From Dipylidium caninum (lineage: Eukaryota; Platyhelminthes; Cestoda; Cyclophyllidea; Dipylidiidae), in the NCBI GenBank assembly GCA_017562135.1, contig QEYB01001025.1:1-64000 (forward strand): a DNA stretch of 64,000 nt, written 5' to 3'. Below the pieces are notes generated by a model that ran no database searches, was not told the DNA's origin, and worked only from the letters and a program-made list of their open reading frames with translations. Positions 10,261 through 23,189 of the stretch are shown in pieces (position 1 is the stretch's first letter; every line of letters starts with the position of its first letter). The translations under genes and the position numbers were made by a program.

Positions 10261-13200
10261 CACCGACAATAAATAAGCCAAAACAGCAATGGGGAGCCGC
10301 TGATTTCCCAAGCTGCCATCGGTGGAATGTCAAATCGAAAAGGAAAAGATATGAAAGGTCGTCATCATCGTGAAAAGTTTGAGTTAAGGCTTCTTAGGGG
10401 AGATGGTTATGTCAAGTACCGCCGCGCTGTCTGCCACCAGAGGTGTTCATGGTCTTAATTGGTGAAGGTGACTTTCGGGCCTAATGGGTGACAGTGGGTT
10501 CAAGTTTTATTCTTGATTAGAGCACGGGATGTATAACATTGAACCACCTCCTGATAACTGATTCAGTCCTCTAGCCTAGCGTAGTCGTCTACCACGGCGA
10601 AAAACGAATTGGGAAGTTGTTGGGGAGAGAACAGGTGCGACAACCGTTGGATTAAGGCCTGACGCCATCCAGTGTATCGACGAACCCCGTCATCTCCTGC
10701 GAGTATTAATTTTTTACAGCAGAAGAGCACGGTGGGTTGAAGGTAGTGACTAACTCGTCTCGACTCCACAGTGCAACGTGGACGTGTGCGGCTGCAGAGA
10801 GTGGCGACAGACTAACTCATTGTCTTCGACTGACCCCCTTCAACTCATCCGTTCTCAGGTGAGGACGAGTGAGTTGCAAATTGTTCGTAATAGAGAGGGG
10901 AGGGTTCAGGTAAGGGTGAAAGGAGGGTGCAAGGAGTAGGAGGAGATCCAAAAATTTCGTCTACTGCGGCACTAACAGGCTGTCAAGGAGTGACGACGTG
11001 CTGCATCATCTAGCCTCAATCACATTATGGTTACATTATCGGCATCGTAGCATACCGCAAGAAAGCTGGATCGGTGCTAACCATTTGTCGAATAACCGTT
11101 GACGTGTAGCCAACCGAAGCGTGCGCAGAAATCCACTTCCATGAGAGAATTCTCGAGGGACAAGTGAACGCATCCTGTATGCCATTTGTTTCCCCAGGGA
11201 GCACCAAACTCACCAGACGAATGCCTTATGCACTGACAGGAACACAAGGTGTCACAATAGACTAGTGTCTCCTCATCGCTGCCACTGTCACCAAATGGCC
11301 ACACCCTACAGCCCGTCCGCTCCTTCGAGCCTTACTCTGTTCGCAACACGAGACACTGCTGTCGCATTTGGCGTTGTCTTTAGTGGAGTAGCCTTTGCCG
11401 ACACCCAATGAATGCTCTATGGTCTGCTTTGATGCTCGAAAAGAGGTGCAGAGGGGCCTCCTCAACAGTAGGCTTACACATAAACCAGGTGCACCGTTCC
11501 AACTCTCCCCACGATGTCTCTCGGACAAGCTGTCCGGCTGCAATCTTCTTGTACTTTCTCGGGCGTCGGTTCTGCGGCGACGAGAATGGTGGTGGTATTT
11601 ATATGCAAATGGACTCTCTAGTGGTAGGTGAATTCTCTACTACAATAACATCAACACCACAACCAGGAAAGGCGTCAACTTCGGCGCATACCAGCAAAAG
11701 AGCAGTTAGAGCAGCAGACTGACTAGTTCTGAGGACTATTCTCCAAATGCCCCAACATAGTTCAATCAAGTAATGAGGAAAGCTGTCGATTTTTAACTAT
11801 TTTGCCTTAAAAACTCATCCTTTCCAGACCCAATTCATCTGCTATTCTGGTCCGCAGGAAAACTCATTATTACGTTATCGTCGACTATCCTTGTCCGTGC
11901 CTCCCGTTCCTCTCAGCTCACCAAAAGGCAGCTCTGACACGTGAAACTCTTTGTCCACCTTGTGCCAGCTCGATGTGAGCAATGACAACGTTGTCAGCCG
12001 AGAATCACGCGACATCAATCAATTTCCCGACGTGTTCGCATTTTCAAATCGCCTCGGCGCATATCTCCACTGCCGACCTCTCGACATGTCGACTGCGTAC
12101 GCGTTTCTACAAGTATTCCTCACAATCCCCACCCCACTGGTTGCCATGGTCGTCCTACTCGTCTGCATGTGCGTATCTCTGATATCGAAATCTCCGCTTG
12201 CCTCAGCGCAGAAGCCAGTCCTACTGCAGCATTAACTGAATGCGGAAGAAGTGACTCGTGAGCTCGCCTCTCTCCATTTATTCCTAGTAGGCAATCCCAC
12301 CCGACTCCCTTTGTGAGTAAGACGATAAGAATCGTCGTCGTCGTCGTTGTGGTTTGAGGAGAGCGCATGAAATGGACAGGCGGCCGAGGGCATGGAAGGG
12401 GAGGAAAGTATGGAATGGGAGTCGGCTTGTAGGCTACATGCCGCACTGAAGCCTCCAGTTTTTTCCCTGGCACTTGTCTTACCTAAACAGGCGCAATGGA
12501 GAGGCTCGACATCAGTCATCCTGGGTGAACTGATTGGCGTCGCTGTCCATTGTTCGATCATCAGCAGGACCTTGGCCAAACGAAGAGATAATCAAACACA
12601 CATACACTCTTCCACACGAGCGGTTATGAGATGTGAAATGAACTTATTTGCTTTACCCCCTTTATTATCCCGGTCTTTACAGCAGCAAGCGCAGAGTAGC
12701 AAGCGGGAATGGACAAGAGATGGATGACATCTTGGATGTATCGAAAAGGAAACGGAAATGGGGGCGAAGGGATGGTCTGAAGAGGAGATGAAGACAGAAA
12801 TGATCACAGACGTGGAAGTGGAGGCGGGGACGGTGACGGTGACCTTCCTTCCTTCCCTATTTTGCAGTGGAAAAGAAGACTCACGAACGTATTTTGTTGC
12901 TTCTGGAGAAAGAGGTAAATGACGAAAGTGGGTGATATAAATCGGTGAGAGGTGGAAGGGCACTGAAGGTCGATGAGCAGAGGAATCGGCGAATCGGAGA
13001 GTCGGGCGAGGAAGTGAGGTACGCAGGACTTTAGACGGCGCAGGTGGACACATGCAAGGTGAGTGCAAAGGTGAATTTAGCCTGTATTTATTGCAGTAGG
13101 ATGACGAGTATTTCTTGATTGCATATTGTGAACAGTGGATAGAGGAGTGGACGAATGCGAATGCTTGTTGGTGGATACCCTTTGAGTAAAAAGACCGTCC

Positions 13201-14449
13201 CCGGCTAGAATTTAGCTTTCTTCAAAATTAACGATCGTCAAAGACGGCGGTTTTCTGTAAGAAGATTGGAGGACGACTATTCTCTTCGTGAATATATAGA
13301 AACTATGAAGGTCGATGAGTAGCCCAACACGCCAACAGACCATCGGTCCAGGAATGCCTGCAAGTAGGGCTGTAAGAATGCAGGTCCGTGAATCTCCTCG
13401 GCAATGTCCAAACACGTGTTGTTAGCGGCGCTTCCACTACTGAGAAGAGGACGAATTCCCGGCGAGGTCTGTGTATTTGCGGTTTGTTCTCTATCGATTG
13501 TCAGCTAATTTAGTACCACACACCCTGGCAGTGGTGATAAGCCCCTCGGCCGTGGATGACTGACTCTTCACTGCAATGGCCGAGACAGGTGAATAAGGCC
13601 GAGCAAAAGATTAGTAATTGAATCAGCTCACGGAGAATAGTGTAACCGTCCACTTGCGTAGACCATATTCGTAGACTGCGTTTGTCAACTAAATTCCCAA
13701 GAATGGCGCCGCATTCTCCCGAAGGCAAATGCGACGAATGAATTTCTGCCGCCCTTCATTCGGTTCACAATCAAGCCAGAGAGCAGAGTGACTTTCTGTA
13801 CGAGGAAAGGCGTCAACAAATTCAAATTCAATCGATCCCGTAGCTCACAATCGATTATGGCCGCGTCAGCAATTCTTCATGACATGGTTGGCAGCACTTC
13901 GTGAGTGGACACTTTCAGGCAGTTGCCTGCCTGTCTCTCTGTCTGTCCGTCAAGCAGGGGGGGAAAGGTGGGAGTCAGCACCGTTTGACCGAAAGACCTT
14001 CAGTCAAGCATTACAGCTTACGGCAAGTGACTCCCTCGTCTAATCTACCTTTTGACTACATCTCGTCCCCCATCCTCATGGTAAATGTCGCAAGCTTTTT
14101 TAAGTGTATGTTTCAAGTGTAACATACCAAAAGACTGCTTCGCCCACCTTTCGCCTATGTCCGCAGTCCTCTTTCCTCACTCAATCTTGCAGCCACTCAG
14201 ATGGTTAAACATTGGCTTCCTATGTGTCCACCCCGGCAATCTATTATTACCAGGCAGATGGAGGTGTCTTGATGAGTTAGTTGCGCAACTTGTTCCCCAC
14301 TCCTCACTCCACAGTCGCGTCGACGTTAACTTAAGCTGCTGTTAAATGCCCGCTATAATAGATTTTCAAGCAAATTTGCAAAAATTGACCTTCGTGACAA
14401 GGTCAAACGGAGGAGCTCGGAAAAATTCATCAAGTTTGTCACAACATCA
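10261..14449. other. Inner spacer of inverted repeat 1, mostly unrecognised
   Basis: This is about 4.2 kb with no convincing gene. Minus frames at 11,030-11,543 are Cys-rich in translation and break frame near 11,300. One piece (SGEFGAPWGN) has a weak echo at 13,510-13,728 minus (SGECGAILGN), suggesting very old duplicated material. A short segment at 13,920-14,010 (AGCAGGGGGGGAAAGGTGGG) resembles 27,150-27,210. A GTC/GTT trinucleotide run lies at 12,331-12,350. An open + frame at 14,085-14,345 has no motif. Confidence 0.4.
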
Positions 14450-15390
14450 GTAGTCATCAGCCTTCATGTCAGCGTGAGTAAAGGGGTCAGTGAGGAATGA
14501 GTTGAAGAAATAGGAGAGGCGAGTTGGAGCGAAAGTGTTTATTAGAGTGCAGAAGGCATTTGGGAGTATGCAAAAGCCGTCAAGTGGGATTAACATCGGC
14601 CAGCTCCATGAAGTTGTGCAGAGCTGAAAGCAACCAGCCTGGAGGTGGCCGACGAGACCAACAATCAACTGCGACTGGATAGCAGTGGATGTCTAATTTG
14701 CGAGTGATGCCTTCCGCGAAATTGAAACTCCGCGCACCACTCGGTATACAAGAGCAAATCAGTGTAATCCTCAGACCACTCACACCGCAATACGAAGCCT
14801 GTTGATTTCGACCAAATTCACCGCTACTTTCTCTTACGAAAGAATGGACCGATTCATGAACGTGAGAGTGTGGGAGAAAAGGAATGAAACAGTGGGCGAG
14901 AAAGAAGCGAGGAGTGGGCAGACGAAACAATCAAACAATCAACAGCCCACAGCCTCGAAACTCACTGCTCTTCGACCCTCCATTTCCGATGTAAGCGGTT
15001 TGAGAATTACACTGATTGCCTTCCATATACCGAGTTTCAATTTGGGAGAAAATATCACCCGTGAATACAACAATCACTAACACCTTGTAACAGTTCATAG
15101 ACGCCTGCTCGTCTGGTCAGTTCGAGCTGCAGTCGAAAGAAACTGACCGACGGGTGAACCTGTAGAAGCCTCCTTCACGGAGCTTTCCTCACACCGACTA
15201 AGTGGGCACTGCAAGTGACATTTATCATTGTGTCATTTTTCCTGCATTCTCTGCTTAGAGTAGCGGCAATGTTAGCTGAAGAGGATTCGCCGGAAAAAGC
15301 TGTCGTGTGACAGCGTTGAAAAGACAGAGGAGATGAATTTAACGATGTCCGCCTCCATGTTCAAGGAAAAGAGGGATGAACAGAACGCGT
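14450..15390 (+). repeat. Inverted repeat 2, left arm
   Basis: The reverse complement is at 17,485-18,400, with 14,450 pairing to about 18,400 and 15,180 to about 17,691. Identity is roughly 80 percent by eye with many small indels, so it is much older than inverted repeat 1. Shared words include CAAAAGCCGTCAAGTGGGAT, TCAGTGTAAT, GAGCTGCAGTCGAAAGAAAC and GGCACTGCAAGTG. The last part (15,250-15,380) carries the peptide LAEEDSPEK followed by SVEKTEEMNLTMSAS in another frame. That is a version of the family A block also seen at 16,155, 23,040 and 37,770. Confidence 0.75.
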
Positions 15391-15899
15391 TAAGGGCATC
15401 CCTCAAAGCCTGAATACGATCGTTCCATCAATGCATTTTGATGCCGTTACCGTGCACTCCACTGCGAATCCCGAGCTAAGAGCCCCATGGGAAACGACTT
15501 CTCCTTTTTCAAAACTATATCATCATCTGCCCATATGTAACAGTAGCACTTTGCACGCCGCAATCTTCCAAGTCTACACAGAGTCGGTCTGCTCTGCGAG
15601 GCAGCAAGAGGACGCTATTGAGGCACTATGCGATGTAATATGGCTGAATTACGTCTTTCAATTTTGCTTCAATCCAACAATGTAGCCAAGGAGGTGACGG
15701 ATGTTATGCATGCGTATTCCGTTCTCTCTGCCAACACCCTCTCGAATCACCCCATGGTGAGCCGAGTGTAATGGGCAAGCAAATCAAACGGGTGAGCGCA
15801 ATTCGGTAAGCTGAACATCACATTTCGGAGTGAATTGCATTGGGATGTAAATGATCTGATAACTACACAGATTTTCGACCATGTTGTGAGTGGTGAGCA
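15391..15899. other. Unrecognised spacer segment
   Basis: Contains an open + frame at 15,431-15,685 (84 codons, first ATG at 15,431). Its middle (SVCSARQQEDAIEALCDVIWL) looks protein-like, but it matches no family known to me and has no clear second copy in the window. Confidence 0.3.
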
Positions 15900-16330
15900 G
15901 AGTTTCACTCAAAAAGACGTGTCCTGTGAACAATTCTAATCGGCTGACATGCTGTCACAGTTGACCAGTGAGCCCTGAGAGGACTGGACTACTCGAGAAT
16001 GACGACTGGTCTCCATTCCCTGCACTCTCAGCTGCCTACTCGCGTGAACAGCTTGAGCTACAGTCGAAAGAAGCTGACCGACGTTTGCGCCTATTTGAGG
16101 CTCTGGCGCAGGACTTCTCCCAACTCCATTAAGTAGGTCTGCGGTCAGCGAGGCGGAGATGCTGTCTGTCGAGGAATCTCTGAAAGAGACCAAGTCGTCC
16201 ATTTGCCGATGTTTGTGTGCCAGTGTAGGGAAGCAAGAAGAGATGAACTGTACAGCTTCCGCTCTATGCCTCAACTGCTACTGCATCGAGTAGGAGTGGC
16301 GACTTCTCTCCACCACAAACTTTGTGACAG
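15900..16330 (+). repeat. Family A fragment (a2 block)
   Basis: Parallels 22,745-23,180 in direct orientation: GAGCAGAGTTT near 15,898, CTGACATGCTGTCACAGTTG near 15,945, GACGACTGGTCTCCA near 16,000, GTCGAAAGAAGCTGACCGAC near 16,065 and GATGCTGTCTGTCGAGGAATC near 16,158. The + strand peptide MLSVEESLKE at 16,158 corresponds to MLSVKLSPEK at 23,043 and to LLVEESRKKP on the minus strand near 37,770. No intact frame covers the block. Confidence 0.6.
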
Positions 16331-16649
16331 CAAGGTTTTAACACCGACTTTCTGTGTACAGCGGACGCGACGAGAATTACTTGGCAGCGGGGTCGCCGGC
16401 TAGTCGTGAGATGGTGGAAAGTGGACTTGGTCAAGAGGAAAGTGGTGGACGTGATAATACTTCAGTTCCGCGCAACGCCGTCAAGCTTTCCATCTTCGTG
16501 CAGATAAAATGAGTTGCTTCATTCGTGCAATTGACGATTTAAAGTTCTCCTCACATGGACCGTGTCCCATAGCATTCTTAACCATTTGAGACACTCAGCG
16601 GGGAGCAAGCCCAAGTGTTAATACTCGAAGTTCCCGATTTCGCCACAAT

Positions 16650-17115
16650 CGAAATCTACCTCCTTTCACTGGAGTAGTCTGCACGGCATCGCATCAACTG
16701 CGCCTTCATGTCGTCGCGACATCGTTTTGTCGATGATGTCGCTGCCCTTCGTCTAGGGCATGTACAAATTTTAGGATGCATTTCCACAATTTTCTCACGA
16801 ATGCCGACGAATGGACCCACTTTGTCGAAAGGAGAAAGAGGCATGAAGGTGTAGAAGTTTTGACCTGCTTCCTCACAGTCGCACCACACGAGCAAAACAA
16901 CAGCGTCGGAGTCTGTTCTCTCTGTGCAGCCTCGTTATCGTACTGGTTTGCCTCACCAAAGCCAGACAACCTATTTCGGGTGGAGAGAGAGTATACTCAG
17001 TGGTCGCTCAAACTGTTTTGAGCCGGTTGTTAAATGGCGCCTCTGGTGAGGTGTGGCTTACGTTTGACACCATCTCCTGGCTTCCGACTGTCTCTCTGCA
17101 ACACCTTAGTCCGAT
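16650..17115 (+). repeat. Family R3 repeat, copy 3
   Basis: The + strand at 16,885-17,105 parallels 30,285-30,500 (TCTGTTCTCTCTGTGCAGCCTCGTT, then CTCCTGGCTTCCGACTGTCTCTCTGCAAC, each written across a slight mismatch). The minus strand frame at 16,656-16,895 carries KVGPFVGIREKI, matching KVGPLVGIHERI in reverse order at 3,472-3,717 on the + strand; the 3.4 kb copy reads EVGPLVGIHERI. It sits inside the 2.1-kb loop of inverted repeat 2. Confidence 0.6.
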
Positions 17116-17484
17116 ACTGACCTAAACCCAGGTTGAACTCAAGAATTAGATTGAGACTAGAAAGGGTCTCTTAAAAACTGACGTGTGGTACCTTTCAATT
17201 CACTTCCCTTCCACCAGTCTTTAGGCAGAATTCATTAAAATTCCTACTGACAACCATATGCTATCTACGTTAACATCAGTCAACCAGTGCGACTCATAGG
17301 ATTCTTCGACTGCACATCAAGTTAACCGTCTCCCGAAATGTCGCTGCGACACTTCTTCTCTCTGATTCATTTCCTTTGGCAAGTAACTGTACGTGAAACA
17401 AGGAAAAATGGGGCGCAATGCAAGTGCAGTATGAAAGCCCAAAAAAGGACCGTCTGTCAGGGTGCATGGTTAGTCCGGACTGCA

Positions 17485-18400
17485 TTTTGTTCATCCCCCT
17501 TGCCCTTGGACACGGAGGACATCGTTGAATTCAGTTTCTTTGGCTTCTCAACACTGTCACACGACATAGCTTTTTCCCGGCGATTCCTCTTCAGCTAGCA
17601 TTGTCGCTACTCTCAACAGAGACTGCAGAAAAAATGACGGGATGATAAATGCCACTTGCAGTGCCCCCTTGGTCTATTTGAGGGAAACTCCATGAAGGAG
17701 GCTTCAACAGGTCCACATGTCGGTCAGTTTCTTTCGACTGCAGCTCGAACTGACCAGACTAGCTGGTTCTTGACAGGAAGGAGAATGGAGATCAGTCGTT
17801 AGCTCCGGATGGTTAGTCGCCTACGCGACAGTGAATGTTTCATTCACGGCTGGTGCCTTCTCCCAAATTGAACCTCGGTATATGGAAGACGATCAGTGTA
17901 ATTCTCAGACCGCTTACACCGATAATGGAGGGTTGAGGAGCAGTGAATTCAGTGGGGTTGGGGGCTTAGGCTGGTAGTCGGCGGTCGGGAGTTGCGTCGT
18001 GACATTCTTGAAATGCATCAGCACACGTCGCGATTGGCTATTCTTCGTCTACCCACTCCTCGCCTCTTTCTCGCCAGGCTATTTCATTCCCCGACCCAAG
18101 ATTCTCCTTTTCTAAGACATCCACTGACATCCAGTCGCAGTCGCTCATTGGGCACGTAGGCGACTTAGAACGGTTCAACCTTCTGCCACCAGGCCGGTTG
18201 CTTTCACCTCTGCACAACTTCATGGCGGTGGCCGATGCTCATCCCACTTGACGGCTTTTGCATAAGCCCAACTGCTTTGTACACTTAAATATCCCCCTTT
18301 GCTCCAACTCGCTTCTCTCATTTCTTCACCTCATTCTCCACTGACCTCTTCACTCGCGTGTGGCGGATGCAACGTCGCTGGCATGAAGACTGATGATTAC
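17485..18400 (-). repeat. Inverted repeat 2, right arm
   Basis: Partner of 14,450-15,390. The part at 17,485-17,660 carries on the minus strand the same LAEEESPGK and VEKPKKLNSTMSS peptide pieces as the left arm, again split between frames. The 18,180-18,400 part matches the short repeat at 4,880-4,970. Both arms have lost any long open frame. Confidence 0.75.
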
Positions 18401-18904
18401 CGATGCTGCGAGCTGTAGGCAATGCAAACCTACTAGCCTACCTACCGACTCTTCCGTTTGACCTCGGCACGAAGGTGAAATTTTGCATCAATCATTTGCA
18501 GAATTGCGGGTGAGTGCCATCTCGGCCATCCGCCTTCCGAAAATTTTGCTTTGCACTGAGAAAGGACAGCACAAGGCCATTTCCACTCTACTATGGGGGA
18601 CTTTGGAGAATACAACGTTTCCCCTTTGTGGGCTGTATTATCCCTCAACCAACCATCATGGAATCTCTGACTCCGGAGAGGCTATGCACAGCGCATAAAA
18701 TGCATTTTATTTTTGCATCAAAAGAAGTCTTGCGGCTGTTCTTTTCTACCAATTGCCTGCCCAGAAACAAAGGGAACAGCACCACTAATTCTCCCGCCAT
18801 TTCATTTAAACGAGTCTGGTCGCGCTGATTCACTAGCGAAAGGAATTGCGCGGATGTCTCCTCTGTCACGATTCTGACCGCGTGTAGTGAAGGAATGCGA
18901 CATA
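18401..18904. other. No recognised feature
   Basis: Lies between inverted repeat 2 and the right arm of inverted repeat 1. A 104-codon + frame (18,514-18,828) and a 98-codon minus frame (18,645-18,941) overlap without motifs. Around 18,690-18,720 is an AT-rich stretch (AAAATGCATTTTATTTTT). Confidence 0.4.
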
Positions 18905-21106
18905 GGGGCGAGGCACGGTCGATGGCTTGTGCTGGTTTCAATCAGGGCGCGTGAAATGGGCGTGGAAGCGGGAGTTTGGCGTATCATCGTCAAAAAAGAG
19001 AAGTTCTGTGGGCATCTGATATGTTGGTACCGCATCGTTACTGCTCAAAGCGGTTGTGAGACATGCACTGGAAGCATGCACACAGTTATGCAAAGCCGAA
19101 TGGTGGAGGGGGTGGAGGGCTCGAGGCCAGTCCTGAGGGGGGGAAATCATACGGGCCGATATTTTAGGGGCCATTTCAGAAATCGAGGCGCACATGTCGG
19201 CGAAATGCCGATTGGACAGACATAGTCTCGACAACGGCAACCCAATGATTTCGAACAAATAGGTTGAGGGGCAAAGCCGTTCATGCGTATAATACGACGG
19301 TGAGATAACGGAAAAGGCACGAGGAGTTGACGTCGAAAAGGCGGGAGCTGATGAAATAAACTAGTGTCGGTTAAGGCGTGTCGCTTATGAGCATCTTGAC
19401 AAGGCTCGAAGTTGTCGCGGTCGCTGGAACGGTGAGGCCTTTTCTGATTCTCCAGACCACTCCTCAGAAATGGCGTTCAAGTCAGATTTCAACACCCCGC
19501 GGGTGTTGAGTAAAGGCGCTACTTCCGAGACCAAATAGCTGACCCCATTAGTTCTGTTTCTGCCATACGGCCACGTGATTTGCAAGGAGTACGAGAGAAA
19601 TTCGGGCAAATCTACTGCCAATCTGCTCGATGCCTACCCGCTTCCACATCTGCCACCGTGCGTGCATTCGCGGTGGCAGAGAAACAGCCCATTCACCCTC
19701 CGGCCTACCCATCTCGCCCGACAGCCTCTCAGTCGACCACGGCTCCTGCTCACACCTCCCAAGCAGCTCCTCCTTGTATGTTGAGCGTATTGCAAGCACC
19801 TAAGCCTCCTACAGGTATGAGACTAACGCTGCATGTACGGCCTTACGCGATGTTGATGAAAGAGGGCGGGCAATCAGGCAAGCGGGCAAGAATATCGTCA
19901 ATTGCAGCCACTCCTTTCGGCAGCTTCATCCTCACGTCAGAGTGGTAGATATAAGCAGCAGCCGGAGTCAGGATGGACGGTTGAGCAGGTTATTGCGCTA
20001 AGGTAGGCAAGTTGTTGGTTGTCGTTGAATTTGACGCAGTAGAGTCAATGTGATATGGAGGTGTCCACGGCTCCTACTCAACTTCGTGCCGCTGGTACTG
20101 ATTTCTTGCTTCAATAATCCCACTTTCGTCAGACAGGTCAGGTCTCCACCTTCGAGTGCTTTACTGTGGACAGCACCTCGACCACGTTCTGCTGCTGCTC
20201 CGCACACCCGTAATTACACCCACCCAAATCCCAAAACCAAAATGTGCAGACTAACAGTCGTGACGTAGCAGTTGACTAGCACGTCTATTTTGACCGTCCC
20301 AACTTCTACTGAAACATGCAATGTAGAAAGCCAGATGGGTTGGCCACAGAATGGACATGCCACGAATTGCCACTTCTCAAACCTATCAAGAGGATTTCGC
20401 TTCGTGGCCTCTCCTCCAACTTGCGCCGTTTGTGCCGGAATGACTTCAAACCAGACACACGGTCACAGTGGAGGCCACAGTTACAGGGGATTGAAAAGTC
20501 CATTATAAGAAAGTAGACGACCCAGGGGGTGCCGTTAGATTAGACTGGACACAATCAGTCTTGCATTGAGGCATCTTAGGTTCCTGGACATCTCGCGAAT
20601 GATGCGGCTGATTTCTGGACCACATTGGCGACATGCAACTGGCTCAAATGCTTCCTCATTCCCCATAATCTCGTCAGAAGCAGCACTTCTGCTTTCTTCC
20701 TCTTCATCCACCTCAGGTGGCGATCCCATTAGATCACCTCAGGCGATCGTCTACTGCGTTGCCTACGTGTTCATCGACACTCGGAAGTTTTGACACGCAC
20801 ATTCAGTTCTCCAACTCGGGAGGAGGTGGAGGAGGAGTCCACATTACTCATTCAATCATCTCCCACAATTGTAAATGCATTTCGTCCCTAACCTCATAGG
20901 AAATGGCGCTGGCTTCTTTAAGTTCCTTTTTCACTTTTCGCATAAAACAGACCGCAACCATCTTCGTCCACCTGCCGACTGTCCGTCCTCTCCGTCATCG
21001 AGTCGTGCGCAGTCAACACCACTTCTACTTCATCGTTCATGAATAACTGAAAGCAAAAGGGGAACCTAAGGTTCATTAAAAACACTTTGATTCTCTTGGT
21101 GAAATA

Positions 21107-21430
21107 ATGAATAGTGGAAATCACTACTCGAAAACGAGTGAAGCGTTTCACCTACGAATTTATGATTGGCGTTTAAGTGGCATTTTTCAAAAGTATTCTT
21201 CTAACGATGGACAATGCACGCTCTGCCTGGAGCAAGTCGGACTGCCATGGTCGACGGGCACAAGCTGTCATGACGCCCTAGAAAAGTGGAAGAGGAAGGC
21301 TTCCACCGGCGACTTCGATAATCTCAATAATCCTCATAACCACATAAGGAATAGAGTTTACACCATATCAGAAGCGAACTTCACAGAGGTTTCACTCGGC
21401 CTTGTCACCACCCAGGAAACGACTGTTTAA
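21107..21430 (+). pseudogene. Family A coding-like block, right arm
   Basis: Right arm partner of 7,656-7,979, open for 107 codons from an ATG with the same peptide. Downstream, after a frame change, come segments matching other copies: the block around 21,690-21,720 reads HEWLDWLRRVT, and at 38.7 kb minus it reads HDLLEWLRRVT. The sequence is near-identical to the other arm, so conservation between the two is not evidence of function. Confidence 0.45.
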
Positions 21431-22542
21431 GCGGGCGAACACAGTCGAAAATAGACAAAGGATGGCTCGCATATCCCAACAAAGACAACTTTGGACATAT
21501 CCAATCCAATCGTCATTACTATTTAGCCACACACTAATTTCACGTCCGAGGTGGCTGTTCAAGCAAGCGAGAAGACTGAGTGCAAGGCAGCACAAACGCT
21601 GGAGGTGAAGAATGAACATTCCTTCACTGAGGAAATGCTCCAGGAAAGGAGAAAAGTAACATCAGAAGAGGAAAGAAGCATGAATGGTTGGATTGGCTGA
21701 GAAGAGTCACCCGCGACAAAACAAGATAAATAATGATAGAAACACGGTTGAACAAGTGCTGGACAGACTTCTTCGTCGTCGCTGCAATCAACGTCTCATC
21801 CATGACATTGCTTGGACGTGTACATTATTCTACCTGAATTAATAAAGGCACTGGAAAGAAGGACTCAAGCGCATTTTAAATGAGGGAAAATGGGAGGGTG
21901 AATACCACCCTTCTAGACCGCGGGAGGCGCATCAGCACCCAATGAGTCAGGCGAGTACCATCGTGAGTCGCGATTCCCACCAAAATAGAAGGATCTGACC
22001 CCTCCGCCTCACTATCCACCACATTCTTATTAGTTATTTCAAATCCCTCGGTTATATCTGCCTTGAGCGACAAAGCGAACACGAGGTAAGGCTATATGAG
22101 TTTATTTAGGAAGGTGGGAACTTTTATTTGAATTGGCGTAGGATACGCCTTTGGTTGGCTACAGCATCTCGAAGGCAGTTGATGTTATTGTTTTGGATGA
22201 GACATAGACGGGAAGTGGAGGTGGATGCTGTTTGATTGGTGAGGTGGTGGAGCCATCGATGAAAAGAGTTGGCTGCGTCTCCTCTTCTGCGCTTCGTCAC
22301 GTCTCCACTCACCCACTGCCCTCCTTGCCAAGGTGAATATTCATGTTAGGGGACAAGTCAGTCCTTCCTCCGCCCTCCTCACCGTCAGACTGTAAACGTT
22401 CCAAGAGGCAGCCATGAGAATCTCCTAGCTTGAGGCTTCACCTTACGGCGTTTCTTCAGTCTACTCGTTTGAAATGGTGAGTTTCCCCTTGCATGGCATA
22501 ATTAATAAGAGTCACTTTCACCGCAGTAATCACGACAAATGA

Positions 22543-23189
22543 TGTATTCTGAACAGCGCAATGATAACGGAAAAACAAATGTTTTCTGTCAATGTCCTGT
22601 CTTGGCCCCACCTTGTGCTTCTACCTGGGTGTCGAGACACAACGTCATTCTGCGGCTCGTTTGCATGGCATAAGCTCTGCCCGCGTGTCGGTAGAGAGAT
22701 TAACAAGCTTCTGAGAACTGCATGGAACATCGCTCATGTTGTAGTAAGTTGTGAGCAGAGTTTTAGTTTGGAGAAGACGTCAACTGACATCTAGTCACAG
22801 TTTGTCAGTGAGCTTTGCAGGCGGCTGGATCACTCGAAGATGACGACTGGTCTCCACCCGCTGAACTCTCATGTGCCTTCGCGTGTGGACAGTTTGAGCT
22901 GCGGTCGAAAGAATCCGACCGATATTTTGACCTATTTAAGGCTCGGCCACGCGACTTCCCGCAATTCCGACCAAGTAGGCGTTGCGAACGTCACTTTCCA
23001 TAGCGTCATTTCTTGGTGCAATCTAAGCTTGGTGGTGCGAGAATGCTGTCTGTCAAGCTATCTCCGGAAAAGCCGTGTGGTCCATATGTCCTTGTTTATA
23101 TGGCAGTGTAAAGAAGTCAGAGGAGATGCATTATTCAGTTCCCGACCTATATTCCGACTGTTGCTGCCTCGACCAGGAGTTGTGATCTA
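22543..23189 (+). repeat. Family A segment kept only in the right arm
   Basis: Left and right arms align on both sides: GACAAATGAT at 22,535-22,544 and CCTCTGCATCAG at 23,189-23,200 correspond to the continuous CTGATGCAGAGGTAAATCATTTG around 6,460-6,478. The extra sequence is not a foreign insertion. It matches the family A copy at 37,690-38,290 and the fragments at 15,900-16,330 and 29,645-30,055. The left arm has therefore lost it. Confidence 0.75.

Noticed and set aside
12331..12350. GTC/GTT trinucleotide repeat as a coding or expansion locus
   Set aside because: Only about six units, impure, and in no supported gene.
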